Notes under the pieces: generated by a model | Database searches by the model: none | What the model was told of the DNA's origin: nothing | The model's input: the letters and a program-made list of their open reading frames with translations, nothing else | Position numbers and translations under genes: made by a program | Shown here: positions 9,209 to 20,775 of the stretch, piece by piece | How the letters are laid out: each line of letters begins with the position of its first letter | Numbering within the stretch: the stretch's first letter is position 1 | DNA from: Novosphingobium percolationis | Lineage (GTDB): Bacteria; Pseudomonadota; Alphaproteobacteria; Sphingomonadales; Sphingomonadaceae | NCBI RefSeq assembly: GCF_020179425.1 | Contig: NZ_JAILYM010000004.1 | Location: 372,001 to 436,000 of the forward strand | DNA: 64,000 nt | Direction of reading: 5' to 3'

Positions 9209-9460
9209 ATGGGCCAGCACCTGCACGAGAACTTCAACGCGCGCGAAGAATGGAAGGCCGCGCGGCTGACCGAGATCGAGTTCGAGGAAATGGCCCGCGC
9301 GCTCAAGGCCGTCGCCAAGGCTCACGACCGATCGTGCGACGACGTCATCGACACGTTCGCGCGCGAGGGTCTTGCCGCCGCACTCAACCTGCTCGCCGCC
9401 AGCGACGGCGCGGCCACTACCGCCGAATACTACCATCTGCGCGCGCCGTCGGGTCACTGA
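9209..9460 (+). CDS. Hypothetical small protein
   Basis: 83 residues starting [20 protein letters not shown], acidic and predicted mostly helical, ending in a short polar tail ([14 protein letters not shown]). No signal peptide, membrane segment, cysteine pair or known motif was seen, and I do not recognise the family. GGGAG lies about 8 nt before the ATG and codon use matches the neighbours, so it is probably real. It is divergent from the antiporter gene across 229 nt; that gap holds two copies of TGCGCAAGCG (9008-9017 and 9057-9066). fumC follows after 64 nt. Confidence 0.6.
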   Translation: MGQHLHENFNAREEWKAARLTEIEFEEMARALKAVAKAHDRSCDDVIDTFAREGLAAALNLLAASDGAATTAEYYHLRAPSGH

Positions 9461-9524
9461 CCAAACCGCTTGCGGAACCGCCGTGCTGCCTGTCCATTGC
9501 AGGCCAGCAACAGGAGCACGGCGC

Positions 9525-10901
9525 ATGGCCCGCAGCGAAAGCGATTCGATCGGCTCGATCGAGGTTTCCGACGACGCCTACTGGGGCGCACAGACCCAGC
9601 GCAGCATCGAGAACTTCCCCTTCGGCGCGATGGAGCGTATGCCGCTGGGCATCATCCATGCACTCGCGCGGGTGAAGCAGGCGGCAGCGCGCGTGAACCG
9701 CGAGCACGGCCTCGCCCCCGTGCTCGCCGATGCGATCGATACCGCCGCCGCCGATGTCGCGGCGGGCCGCTTCGACGAGCAGTTTCCGCTGGTCATCTGG
9801 CAGACCGGCAGCGGCACGCAGACGAACATGAACGTCAACGAGGTGATCGCCGGGATCGCCAACGAACGCCTCGCGGGTGCGCGCGGCGGCAAGAGCCCGG
9901 TCCACCCCAACGACCACGTCAACCGCGGCCAGTCGAGCAACGACAGCTTCCCCACCGCGCTGCACATCGCCGCCGTGGCGGCGCTCAACCGCAACCTGCT
10001 ACCCGCGCTCGACAGGCTCCACGATGCGCTTGCGGCCAAGGCGCGCGACTGGGCGGGGATCGTCAAGATCGGGCGCACCCACCTGCAGGATGCAACCCCG
10101 CTGACCTTGGGGCAGGAGTTTTCGGGCTACACTCAGCAACTCGCCGATGCGCGCGAACGGTTGCGAGATGCCGAACGGCACCTGCTGCGGCTGGCGCAGG
10201 GGGGCACCGCGGTCGGCACAGGACTCAACGCGCCCGAAGGCTTTGCACAGAACATCACGAGCGAACTCGCCCGCCTGACCGGCCATGCCTTCGTGCCCGC
10301 GCCCAACCCGTTCGAGGCGCTCGCCAGCAACGATGCACTGGTGCAGGCCTCGGCCACGCTGGCGACGCTGGGCGTGGCGCTGACCAAGATCGCCAACGAC
10401 ATCCGCCTGCTGGGCTCCGGCCCGCGTTCGGGCCTTGGCGAACTGGCCCTGCCCGCCAACGAGCCGGGCAGCTCGATCATGCCGGGCAAGGTCAACCCCA
10501 CCCAGTGTGAGATGCTGACGATGGTTGCCGCGCAGGTAATCGGCAACCATCAGGCCGTGACTGTGGGCGGAATGCAGGGCCATCTCGAACTCAACGTGTT
10601 CAAGCCTATGATCGGCGCGGCCGTGCTGCGCTCGATGCATCTGCTGTCGGTCGGCATGGACAGCTTCGCCACCCGCTGCGTGGAAGGGCTGGAGCCGGAC
10701 GCCGCGCGCATCGCCGATCTGGTCGAACGCTCGCTGATGCTGGTCACCGCGCTCGCCCCCGCAATCGGCTACGACGCCGCCGCGCAGATCGCCAAGACCG
10801 CCCATGCCGAGGGCCTCACCTTGCGCGAAGCCGGGTTGAAGCTGGGGCTGGTCGATGCTGCGACCTTCGACCGGCTCGTCCGGCCGCAGGACATGGTCTG
10901 A
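9525..10901 (+). CDS. fumC: Class II fumarate hydratase
   Basis: 458 residues. Interconverts fumarate and malate in the TCA cycle as a heat-stable, iron-free tetramer. The fumarase/aspartase signature [11 protein letters not shown] is at 315-325 (the SS loop serine is the catalytic base), GRTHLQDA with the catalytic His near 186, and the substrate-binding SGTQTNMN at 96-103. Length fits the family. AGGAG precedes the ATG by 8 nt; a longer reading of 51 extra codons lacks a ribosome site and runs into the preceding gene. Confidence 0.97.
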   Translation: MARSESDSIGSIEVSDDAYWGAQTQRSIENFPFGAMERMPLGIIHALARVKQAAARVNREHGLAPVLADAIDTAAADVAAGRFDEQFPLVIWQTGSGTQTNMNVNEVIAGIANERLAGARGGKSPVHPNDHVNRGQSSNDSFPTALHIAAVAALNRNLLPALDRLHDALAAKARDWAGIVKIGRTHLQDATPLTLGQEFSGYTQQLADARERLRDAERHLLRLAQGGTAVGTGLNAPEGFAQNITSELARLTGHAFVPAPNPFEALASNDALVQASATLATLGVALTKIANDIRLLGSGPRSGLGELALPANEPGSSIMPGKVNPTQCEMLTMVAAQVIGNHQAVTVGGMQGHLELNVFKPMIGAAVLRSMHLLSVGMDSFATRCVEGLEPDAARIADLVERSLMLVTALAPAIGYDAAAQIAKTAHAEGLTLREAGLKLGLVDAATFDRLVRPQDMV

Positions 10902-10949
10902 ACCGCCAAGGTTGCCGCTGCGCCCCGGTACTTCTATCAACGCCCGGTC

Positions 10950-13350
10950 ATGCCGGTTCACGAGTGGAATGCCTTTCCCGAAAGCCTCCTGGCCAGCGGC
11001 CTCCTGATCGTCGGCAGCGGCGCGGTCGGGCTGGCAATGGCCGCGCACCTCGCGCAGCTGGGCGTGCCGGTAACCGTGCTCGAGGGCGGGCCGCCTACCC
11101 CGCCTGCCGATTGGCAGGACCGCAACGCCGGGCCTTGCACGGGCCTTCCGCATGGCGCCCTGTCGGTGGCGCGCATGAAGGCCTTCGGCGGCACCTCGCG
11201 GCTGTGGCACGGCCAGCTCCTGCCCCTGTCCCGCCGCGATCTGGCCGACTGGCCGCTGGCGTACGAAGATTACCGCACTGCCGTGGCGCAGGCGCTCGAG
11301 CTGCTCGGCGTTTCCCCGCGCGAGGCCGACAGCGACGGCGTCTGGCGCCGCTCGGGCCGGGGCGAGCCGCTGCTGGGCCATGGCCTGCGCGGCGAAACCG
11401 GGGCGCTGCTGCCCCAGCCCGACTTCACCCGCCTGTTCGCGCGGGCCATCGCCAGCCCGCTGGTCCAGATCGTCACCGGCGCCGAAGTGGCCGGTCTCGC
11501 CTTCGCTGCCGATGGCCGGATCGAAGGCGTCGAGGCGCGGCTGGGCGACAGGACGCAACTGTTCCGCGCGCGCGAGGTCGTCCTCGCCTGCGGCACGCTC
11601 GACATCGCACGGCTTCTGATGCGCGCGCAAACAGCGCCGCATTGCCCCTTCGCCGCCAACGCCCACGTCGGGCGCTGGTTCATCGACCACCTGCATGGCG
11701 TCGCCGGGCGGCTGGAGAACCACGACCGCGCAGGCGTTGCCGCGTTGTTCGAAGGCTTCACGCTCGAGGGCCGTCGCCACACCGCCAAGGTCCGGCTCGA
11801 CGATGCCGCGCTCGCCCCCGGCGAGGCGAGCGTCGCGCTGTCGTTCGAAGCCGCGCTCTCGCTGTGGGAAGTGAAGCAGGAAGCGGCGGGCCTGTGGCGG
11901 CGCGTCAGCGGGCGGCGGGCCGGCGTGCTGGCCGCCTTGCGCGAAAGTTTCGGCCTGCTGCGCGTGCTGCTGCCGATCGCCTGGCGCTATGTCGCGCGGC
12001 GCGGGCTCGTGGGGCTGGGCAAGGGCCCGCTGCTGCTGATGGCCGAGATCGAGCAGCGGCCTCATCCCGACAGCCGCATGGTGCTCGACGCGCAAGGCCG
12101 CGCGGGTGTTCATTGGACCATAGGCGGCCGGGCCGAGATCGCGGGCCTTGCCCGTGCCGCCGATGCGCTCAAGGCGTTGCTGCGCGACCGCAGGCTGGGC
12201 GACGTGGCGCTCGAACCCCTGCTCGAAGCCCGCGATCCGACGCTGTTCGAAGCGATGTGGGACAACGCCCACCAGTGCGGCGGCGCGCGCATGGCCGCCA
12301 GCGCAGACGATGGCGTGACGGACCCCGCGGGCCGCGTGTTCGGTTGCGCCAATCTTTCGGTCGCGGGCGCGGCCACGTTCCCCAGCGGCGGGTTCGCCAA
12401 CGTCACGCTCTCGGCCATCGCGCTCGGCCTGCGCGTGGCAGACCGCATCGCACCGGCAGCGCCGCTGATGCCGCGCCTGGTCTACGGGGCCGCGCGGCTC
12501 GATGGCGGCGCGCTGGCAGCCCGTTCGGCGCGCGTGCTGCGGCAGGCGCTCGACGCGGGCGTGGGCGCGGTGGACGTGGGGCCAAGCTATGGCCTGGGCC
12601 TTGCCGAAACGGTCGTGGGCCAGGTGCTGCGCGATCCCGCCTTCGCCCATGTCGACGTCTTCGCCAAGCTCGGCTCCCGCCGCGATCCGCTGGGGCGTTG
12701 GCGGAGCGTCCCGCGTGCGCTGAAGCGGTCCTTGCGCTGGCCTGCCCCGGCCCCGCGCGATGATTTCGCGCCGATGGAGCCGGTCGACGCGTTCGGCTGG
12801 GGCGATTTCACCCCCGACGCCCTGCGCAAGAGCCACGCCATCGCGCTATCGCGCCTGGGCCGGATCGACCGGCTGCTGCTCCACGAATGCGGCCCCGCCG
12901 AATGCGGGCTAGAACAGGCAGCCGTGCTGACCGACCTTGCCACGCGCACCGGCGCAAGGCCCGGAATCGCCATCACCCCCGCGTGGGATGCCGCCATCCA
13001 GAGGCGCTATCCCACCGGCTGGGCGATCGAGTGCGCGATCCATCCCGATATCCTGACGGGTGCGATGGAAGTCCCGGCGGAGGTAGTGTTCCACTCGATC
13101 ACGCCGACAGTGCGCTGGTTGGCCAGGCATGACCGCGCCTTCGCCGCCGCGCTGGAGGAAGCCGCCCAGCTGATCCCGGCACCCGATCCGCAGACCGCGC
13201 GGATTGCCGCAGGCCTCGCGCTCGCGGCCGCGCGCGCGCCGACGGCCCGGCTGGTGTTCTCCTCGACTCATCCGGAGCGGCTGACCGCCCTGCTCGATGC
13301 GCTGGTGGCGATCGACCGACAGGCGCTGCTGCCCACGATCGCCGCCTGCT

Positions 13351-13364
<14 letters not shown>
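10950..13364 (+). CDS. GMC-type FAD oxidoreductase fused to aldo/keto reductase domain
   Basis: 804 residues. Residues 1-500 form a GMC-type flavoprotein: dinucleotide-binding GSGAVG at 22-27 with acidic E45 ending the second strand, GGTSRLWHG near 80-88, and the C-terminal pair H441 (AHQCGG) and N484 ([17 protein letters not shown]) where GMC enzymes place their catalytic His and His/Asn. Residues about 505-804 form an aldo/keto-reductase-like barrel keeping the tetrad positions D542 and Y547 (VDVGPSYG), K573 (FAKLG) and H645 (LLHE). One chain could oxidise an alcohol and re-reduce it, net epimerisation of a sugar or polyol (inference). There is no signal peptide. Flanked by fumC and metH, not by an obvious pathway. 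The ATG has a weak ribosome site. Confidence 0.85.
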
Positions 13365-15969
<2,605 letters not shown>

Positions 15970-15980
15970 TTCAAACTCCA

Positions 15981-16002
15981 CCCCTCCCGCTGGCGGGAGG
16001 GG
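15981..16002. repeat. Palindromic repeat, copy 1 (CCCCTCCCG / CGGGAGGGG)
   Basis: A 22-nt near-perfect inverted repeat with 10-nt arms. On its right it continues as ACGGGGGTGGG. Copy 2 lies 50 nt away with the mirrored flank CCCACCCTAA, so the two form an inverted doublet between the two metH genes. Further copies lie downstream of thiG. The form resembles REP-type elements. Confidence 0.8.
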
Positions 16003-16052
16003 ACGGGGGTGGGCTTTTATCAAAGGCAGGTGCTGGATCGCGCCCACCCTAA

Positions 16053-16074
16053 CCCCTCCCGCTTACGGGAGGGG
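16053..16074. repeat. Palindromic repeat, copy 2 (CCCCTCCCG / CGGGAGGGG)
   Basis: Same 9-nt arms as copy 1 around a CTTA loop, preceded by CCCACCCTAA, the reverse complement of the flank of copy 1. It lies 7 nt from the stop of the metH N-part gene, so in the mRNA it forms a hairpin directly after that stop and may set the relative output of the two subunits (inference). Confidence 0.8.
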
Positions 16075-16081
16075 GACTGTT

Positions 16082-17140
16082 TCATCGCGCCATCACGAAC
16101 GGTTCAAGGCCCGCAAGGCGCGTCACCGGCTCGGGCTTCGGCAGCTGGCGCGCCTTCAAGCCGGTCACCGCCCGGGCCATCGCCGCGATGTGCGCTGGCG
16201 TCGATCCGCAGCAGCCGCCCAGCACATTGACCTGCCCATGGTCGGCCCATTCCTTGACCAGACCTGCCGTGGTGTCGGGCATCTCGTCGTACTCGCCCAG
16301 TTCGTTGGGAAGCCCGGCGTTGGGATAGACCATGATCAGCGTATCGGCGATGTCCGACAGCGCGCGCACGTGCGGGCGCAGCTGCGTCGCGCCGAACGAG
16401 CAGTTGAGGCCGATCGTCACCGGCTTCGCGTGCCGCACCGCGTACCAGAACGCCTCGACCGTGTGGCCCGACAGGTTGCGGCCCGACAGGTCGGTCAGCG
16501 TCATCGACAGCATGATCGGCACTTCGCGGCCCAGATCCTGTTCCAGCAGCTTGACCGCCATGATCCCGGCCTTGGCGTTCAACGTATCGAACACCGTCTC
16601 GATCAGGATGAAGTCGGCCCCGCCTTCGACCAGCGCGGCGGCCTGCTCCTTGTAGACATCGACCAGCGTGTCCCAGTCGATCTCGCGGAAGCCCGGATCG
16701 TTGACGTCGGGCGACAAGGACAGCGTCTTGTTGGTCGGCCCGATCGCACCCGCCACGAAGCGCGGACGGCCGTCCCTGGCCTGATATTCATCGGCCAGAC
16801 GGCGCGCCAGCTTGGCGCTTTCGAGGTTGATCTCGCGCACCAGATGTTCGGCGGCGTAATCGGCCTGGCTGATGCGGTTGGCACTGAAGGTGTTGGTCTC
16901 GGCAATGTCCGCGCCCGCTTCGAAATAGGCGCGATGGATCGCCTCGGGCACTTCGGGCTTGGTCAGCGCGAGGATGTCGTTGTTGCCCTTCTGGTCCTTC
17001 GCCAGCCCCAGCCTGCCGGCATAGTCTTCTTCCGACAGCTTCCAGTTCTGGATCTCTGTGCCGAACGCACCATCGGTAATCAGGATGCGCTGGCTGGCCG
17101 CTTCAAGAAATGCGGCGCGGGCGGGAGAGGATGTCAGCAT
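16082..17140 (-). CDS. metH: Methionine synthase N-terminal part: homocysteine S-methyltransferase domain
   Basis: 352 residues. A zinc-dependent homocysteine-binding barrel with the three zinc cysteines C247 (LNCSFG) and C310-C311 (GGCCGS), plus ITDGAFGT at 21-28 and ETNTFSANR at 81-89. It lacks the folate and B12 modules, which are encoded by the next gene; together they make up cobalamin-dependent methionine synthase. The start ATG shares one base with the stop of metF (TGATG), so translation is coupled. Confidence 0.95.
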   Translation of the reverse strand: MLTSSPARAAFLEAASQRILITDGAFGTEIQNWKLSEEDYAGRLGLAKDQKGNNDILALTKPEVPEAIHRAYFEAGADIAETNTFSANRISQADYAAEHLVREINLESAKLARRLADEYQARDGRPRFVAGAIGPTNKTLSLSPDVNDPGFREIDWDTLVDVYKEQAAALVEGGADFILIETVFDTLNAKAGIMAVKLLEQDLGREVPIMLSMTLTDLSGRNLSGHTVEAFWYAVRHAKPVTIGLNCSFGATQLRPHVRALSDIADTLIMVYPNAGLPNELGEYDEMPDTTAGLVKEWADHGQVNVLGGCCGSTPAHIAAMARAVTGLKARQLPKPEPVTRLAGLEPFVMAR

Positions 17141-18045
17141 CAGGCGGTCTTTCCGGGTACGGGGCGCAGGCCGAGCAGGTGACACGTCGCATAGGACAAG
17201 TCGGCACGGTTGAGCGTATAGAAATGGAAATCGCGGACCCCGCCCGCGTAAAGGCGGCGGCACAGGTCGGCGGCCATCACCGCCGAAACGAGCCCACGCG
17301 GGCCGGGTCGTTCGTCGAGGCCCTCGAACATCGCCTCCATCCACGCAGGGATTTCGGTGTTGGCACTCATCCGGCGGATCGCGGCAAAGTTGGTCACTGG
17401 CATGATCCCCGGCAGGATCGGCGCGGTGATCCCGGCCGCCAGCGCCTTGTCCATGAAGCGGAACCAGGCGTCGGTCGAAAAGAAAAACTGGCTGATCGCG
17501 CGGGTAGCCCCGGCATCGAGCTTGCGCTTCAGGTTGTCGAGATCGGCTTCGAGGCTGGCCGATTCCGGATGCGCCTCGGGATAGGCGGCGACCGAAATCT
17601 CGAAATCGTGGCGTTTCTTCAGTCCCGCGACCAGTTCGGCGGCGTTGCGATAGCCTTCTGGGTGCGGCACGAAGCGCCCGCCGTCCGACGGCGGCGGATC
17701 GCCGCGCAGCGCGACGATGTGGCGCACGCCCGCCTCCCAGTACTGGTCAGCGATCTCGTCGATCTCGGCCTTGCTCGCCGCGACGCAGGTCAGGTGCGCG
17801 GCGGGAACGAGGGCAGTTTCCTGCACGATGCGTGACACCGTGGCATGGGTGCGTTCGCGCGTGGTGCCGCCCGCGCCATAGGTCACCGAAACGAACTTGG
17901 GCGCCAGCGGGGCCAGTGTCACCACCGTCTCCCACAGCTGCTCGGCCATGGCCTCGGTCTTGGGCGGAAAGAATTCGAAGGACACCGCGATGTCGCCGGG
18001 AAGCCCTGCAAACAGCGGTTGGTCGAGCACTTGGTCTTTGGTCAT
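17140..18045 (-). CDS. metF: 5,10-methylenetetrahydrofolate reductase
   Basis: 301 residues. Reduces methylene-THF to methyl-THF with FAD and NADH, supplying the methyl donor for methionine synthase. Family marks: SFEFFPPKT near the N-terminus (with the proton-donor Glu), VTYGAGGTTRERTHA, HIVALRGDPP and TRAISQFFF. Length fits bacterial MetF. The start overlaps the stop of the regulator gene as ATGA, and the stop overlaps the metH N-part start, so regulator, metF and both metH genes are one coupled operon. Confidence 0.97.
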   Translation of the reverse strand: MTKDQVLDQPLFAGLPGDIAVSFEFFPPKTEAMAEQLWETVVTLAPLAPKFVSVTYGAGGTTRERTHATVSRIVQETALVPAAHLTCVAASKAEIDEIADQYWEAGVRHIVALRGDPPPSDGGRFVPHPEGYRNAAELVAGLKKRHDFEISVAAYPEAHPESASLEADLDNLKRKLDAGATRAISQFFFSTDAWFRFMDKALAAGITAPILPGIMPVTNFAAIRRMSANTEIPAWMEAMFEGLDERPGPRGLVSAVMAADLCRRLYAGGVRDFHFYTLNRADLSYATCHLLGLRPVPGKTA

Positions 18046-19022
18046 CCTGTCCTCCGGAGCGAGGTCGCTCCCTGTTCCGCGCGGCGCACGCCGATCCAGA
18101 TCTTGACGATCAGTTCGTGCCCGGCGAGCGCGCGCTCGGCTTGCAAGGCATAGCCGGCGTCGGTGAAAAGCTTGGTCATCTGCGCATCGGAAAAGCCGAG
18201 GCGCGCATGGGCGTGGCGCTCGCGCAAGTCTTCCCGGGCATGCGCGGCGAAATCCACCACCGCCAGCCGCCCTCCTTCGTGAGTGACGCGGGCGGCTTCG
18301 GCCAGCACCAGTTCGGGCGCCTGCGCATAGTGCAGCACCTGGTGCAACAGCACCGTGTCGAAGCCCGCCCCATCGAACGGCAGGTCGGTGAAATCGCCCC
18401 GCACCAGTTCGAACCGCCCGGCGGGCAAGTCCTGCAACCGCGCGCGGGCAAGCCGCAGCATTTCCGGGCTCTTGTCCAGCCCAACTACGCGGGTGGCGCG
18501 GGCTGCGAACAGTTCGGCCATGCGGCCCGTGCCCGTGCCGATGTCGAGCAACTGGCCGAGGCTTTCATCGCCCAGCATTGCGGCCAGTGCCGATTCTACC
18601 GGACCATCGGCAATGTGCAGGCTGCGCAAGCTGTCCCATTCTTCCGCATGGGCAGCAAAATAGTCTTCGGCGTGCGCCTGTCGGCTCTGCCGGATCGCGT
18701 CGAGATGGCGACGGTCAGCCTCGCAGTCGATCGCGAAGGCGGGATCGTTCGCCTCGCCCGCCGCCAGCAACGCGGCCAGCGCGGTCTTGAGTCCCGGCGC
18801 GCCTTCGGCCACGCCGCTGCGCAGGAACACCCAGCCACCTTCGCGACGACGCTCGGCAAGGCCTGCATCACACAGGATCTTGACGTGGCGCGACACCCGG
18901 GGCTGGCTTTGCCCAAGCACTTGCGCCAGTTCCCCCACCGCCAGTTCCATGCTGGCGAGCAGCCGCATGATCCGCAGGCGGGTCGGATCGGCAAGGGCGC
19001 GAAGGGAATCCAGCAAGGTCAC
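18042..19022 (-). CDS. sahR: ArsR-family regulator fused to SAM-dependent methyltransferase domain (SahR type)
   Basis: About 326 residues from the GTG start. An N-terminal ArsR winged helix (LRALADPTRLRIMRLLA, recognition helix SQPRVSRHVKIL) is fused to a class I methyltransferase fold with LLDIGTGTGRMAEL at about 158-171. Proteins of this architecture beside metF/metH were described in Proteobacteria as SahR, a repressor of SAM-cycle genes sensing S-adenosylhomocysteine; the methyltransferase fold fits a SAH sensor. That name rests on architecture and context, not on experiment here. A TTG start 12 codons upstream would lie beyond the operator palindrome; the GTG start places the palindrome in the 5' region, so I prefer it. 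Confidence 0.85.
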   Translation of the reverse strand: MTLLDSLRALADPTRLRIMRLLASMELAVGELAQVLGQSQPRVSRHVKILCDAGLAERRREGGWVFLRSGVAEGAPGLKTALAALLAAGEANDPAFAIDCEADRRHLDAIRQSRQAHAEDYFAAHAEEWDSLRSLHIADGPVESALAAMLGDESLGQLLDIGTGTGRMAELFAARATRVVGLDKSPEMLRLARARLQDLPAGRFELVRGDFTDLPFDGAGFDTVLLHQVLHYAQAPELVLAEAARVTHEGGRLAVVDFAAHAREDLRERHAHARLGFSDAQMTKLFTDAGYALQAERALAGHELIVKIWIGVRRAEQGATSLRRTG

Positions 19023-19030
19023 GCGACGGG

Positions 19031-19052
19031 CATATAAAGCATTCTTTATATG
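19031..19052. promoter_or_regulatory. Perfect palindrome, probable operator of the ArsR/SahR-type regulator
   Basis: CATATAAAG (19031-19039) and CTTTATATG (19044-19052) are perfect inverted repeats around CATT, in an AT-rich island of an otherwise GC-rich region. The centre is about 20 nt upstream of the regulator's GTG start. ArsR-family repressors bind such palindromes over their own promoters, so autoregulation of the whole sahR-metF-metH operon is likely. Confidence 0.75.
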
Positions 19053-19161
19053 GGTCAACGGACTGCGGATTTATGTGGCCTCTGTGCAGACGCGGCGATA
19101 GAAACGGCGCAAGCGGGCATCATGCCTGTCCAAGTCCATGAAATCGTTCGAGAGGGACCCG

Positions 19162-19482
19162 ATGAAGAAGTTCGCGATCACCGCATTTGCCGCGGCCGCC
19201 GCCCTGTCCCTGGCCGCCTGTGGCAAGTCCGACGACGCCTCGCAGGAAGCCGCGGCCGACAACGTCGAGATGCCGGCCGACGACCTGCCCGCGGTCGAAC
19301 CGTCCGCCGCCGCCCCGGCCCCCCAGAAGGAAGCCCCCGCCGCCGACGCCTCGCAGGCCGCATTGAGCGCCGAGGATGCCGCCAAGAGCGCCGCCGACAG
19401 CGCCGTCTCCGCCGCCGAAGCCGCCCGCGCCGCTGCCGCTGCTGCCGAAACTGGCACCGAGAAGCCCGCGCCGCAGCAGTAA
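19162..19482 (+). CDS. Small alanine-rich lipoprotein
   Basis: 106 residues. The N-terminus MKKFAITAFAAAAALSLAACG is a lipoprotein signal with lipobox LAAC, so the mature protein begins at Cys and sits on a membrane leaflet. The rest is low-complexity Ala/Asp/Glu/Pro with a heptad-like alanine helix at 65-95. Function unknown. GAGAGGG stands before the ATG; an in-frame ATG eight codons upstream would spoil the signal peptide. A second small lipoprotein follows after 7 nt. Confidence 0.75.
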   Translation: MKKFAITAFAAAAALSLAACGKSDDASQEAAADNVEMPADDLPAVEPSAAAPAPQKEAPAADASQAALSAEDAAKSAADSAVSAAEAARAAAAAAETGTEKPAPQQ

Positions 19483-19489
19483 GTCGCTG

Positions 19490-19696
19490 ATGCGCCTCGC
19501 CTTCCTGATCCTTCCGCTGGTGCTGGCCGGGTGTTCCAAGGACACCGACCCCGGCCCCGGCGGCGTGACCGTGGGCGAGGCCAAGGCGCTCGACGCAGCG
19601 GCGGAAAGGCTTGAAAACAGGCCGAAACCGCCGCTCGTCGAAGCGACTGTCCCCGCCGAACTGGCGAGCGTTCCGGCAGGCGAAGCGACTCCCTAG
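19490..19696 (+). CDS. Very small lipoprotein
   Basis: 68 residues. MRLAFLILPLVLAGC is a clear lipoprotein signal with lipobox VLAGC. The mature part (~53 residues) is charged and proline-rich with one predicted helix (VGEAKALDAAAERLENR). No known domain. It follows the first lipoprotein by 7 nt and is likely cotranscribed; it converges on arfB. Confidence 0.65.
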   Translation: MRLAFLILPLVLAGCSKDTDPGPGGVTVGEAKALDAAAERLENRPKPPLVEATVPAELASVPAGEATP

Positions 19697-19708
19697 TCGA
19701 AGCTGACC

Positions 19709-20125
19709 CTAGTCGAAGCTTACTTTGCCGCGCCCGGCCTTCACCGCGCCGCGCTTCTTCTTGCCTTCCAGCCGCGCGGTCTTGCCCACGCGGTTAAGCC
19801 TTGATTTCGCGCGCTTTTGCGGAAGGTTGCAGGCCTCGCGCAGCAGGTCCGCCAACCGCTTGCGCCCATCCTCGCGGTTCTGTTCCTGCGTGCGGTAGCT
19901 GCGCGCGGTCAGCACGATCTCGCCCTTGGCGGTCATCTTCGAACCCGCCAACTCCTTCAAACGATGAAAGATTTCCGGCGGGAGGCGCAGCGCGAAGACA
20001 TCGATCCGCAATTGCGCGGCGGTGGCCACCTTGTTGACGTTCTGTCCGCCGGGACCGGCCGAGGCGATGAAACTTTCCTCGACCAGGTCCATGGCCCGCG
20101 CAACGAGAGCCTCGGCCAAGCTCAC
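19709..20125 (-). CDS. arfB: Peptidyl-tRNA hydrolase ArfB (YaeJ), ribosome rescue
   Basis: 138 residues. The release-factor signature GPGGQNVNKVAT carries GGQ at 26-28, the motif that enters the peptidyl-transferase centre and hydrolyses peptidyl-tRNA. The basic C-terminal tail (KKRGAVKAGRGK and upstream arginines) fits the ArfB tail that probes the empty mRNA channel of stalled ribosomes. There is no codon-recognition domain, as expected. The GTG start overlaps the stop of the pseudouridine synthase gene (GTGA), so the two are coupled. Confidence 0.93.
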   Translation of the reverse strand: MSLAEALVARAMDLVEESFIASAGPGGQNVNKVATAAQLRIDVFALRLPPEIFHRLKELAGSKMTAKGEIVLTARSYRTQEQNREDGRKRLADLLREACNLPQKRAKSRLNRVGKTARLEGKKKRGAVKAGRGKVSFD

Positions 20126-20775
20126 AGGGTAAAGCCAAGATCTTGAAAATCTTCGGGAATCGGGGATTCCGCCGCCACCGGCGGCTTGCCGTCGCGGGGC
20201 ACTTCGATGGCGCGCGCGTGGAGCAGGGTGCGAGCCGCGCCGGTGCCGTCACCGTAGATCGGATCGCCGACCAGCGCATGGCCCAATCCGGTGAGCGCGT
20301 GGACGCGAATCTGGTGGGTGCGCCCGGTTTCGGGGCGGAACTCGACCAGCGACAAGCCATTGTTTTCAGACAGAACCTTCCAGTGCGTCCGCGCGGGCTT
20401 GCCCTTCTTCGCTGCGATCATCCGCCAGCCCTCGGCCTCGGAACTGATCTTCGACAGCGCCAGATCGATGGTGCCTTCAGCGGCACCTAAAGCGCCCTGA
20501 ACGACACCTAGATAGACCTTGGTGACACTGCGCGCCTCGAAAGCGGCGTTGAACCGCTTCAGAGCCTTGGGGTTGCGCGCCAGCAGCAGGCAGCCCGAGG
20601 TGTCGCGGTCGAGACGGTGGACCGGCACCGGCGGGCGCTGGAACCCGAAGCGCAGCTCGTCGAGGTAGTCCTCGAGACTCACCCCGCCAGCGCGCGGGCG
20701 GTCGAGCGGCAGCCCGGCGGGCTTGTCGATCACCAGCGCTTCGCCGTCTTCGAACAGAATGGAAAAATCGATCAT
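20122..20775 (-). CDS. RluA-family RNA pseudouridine synthase
   Basis: 217 residues. The catalytic motif HRLDRDTSG is at 53-61, with its Asp (RLD) attacking the target uridine; GRTHQIRVH follows in the second half, another family hallmark. There is no N-terminal S4 domain, so it resembles the short RluA/TruC-like branch that modifies 23S rRNA or tRNA; the exact target cannot be told. The ATG overlaps the stop of the aminotransferase gene (ATGA) and its own stop overlaps arfB, placing two ribosome/RNA genes in one coupled unit. Confidence 0.9.
   Translation of the reverse strand: MIDFSILFEDGEALVIDKPAGLPLDRPRAGGVSLEDYLDELRFGFQRPPVPVHRLDRDTSGCLLLARNPKALKRFNAAFEARSVTKVYLGVVQGALGAAEGTIDLALSKISSEAEGWRMIAAKKGKPARTHWKVLSENNGLSLVEFRPETGRTHQIRVHALTGLGHALVGDPIYGDGTGAARTLLHARAIEVPRDGKPPVAAESPIPEDFQDLGFTL

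Noticed and set aside
7175..9526. 783-codon minus-strand frame across the antiporter and DUF3592-like genes
   Set aside because: Out-of-frame reading of two membrane-protein genes; composition is Arg/Gly-rich and not membrane-like.
9999..12836. 945-codon open frame on the minus strand opposite fumC and the GMC-AKR gene
   Set aside because: High GC depletes stop codons in the antisense frame; it has Arg/Gln/His-rich low-quality composition and lies over two well-supported genes.
19053..19161. SAM or cobalamin riboswitch for the methionine operon
   Set aside because: The region before the regulator gene holds only the palindrome; no B12-box or SAM-type helices were seen.
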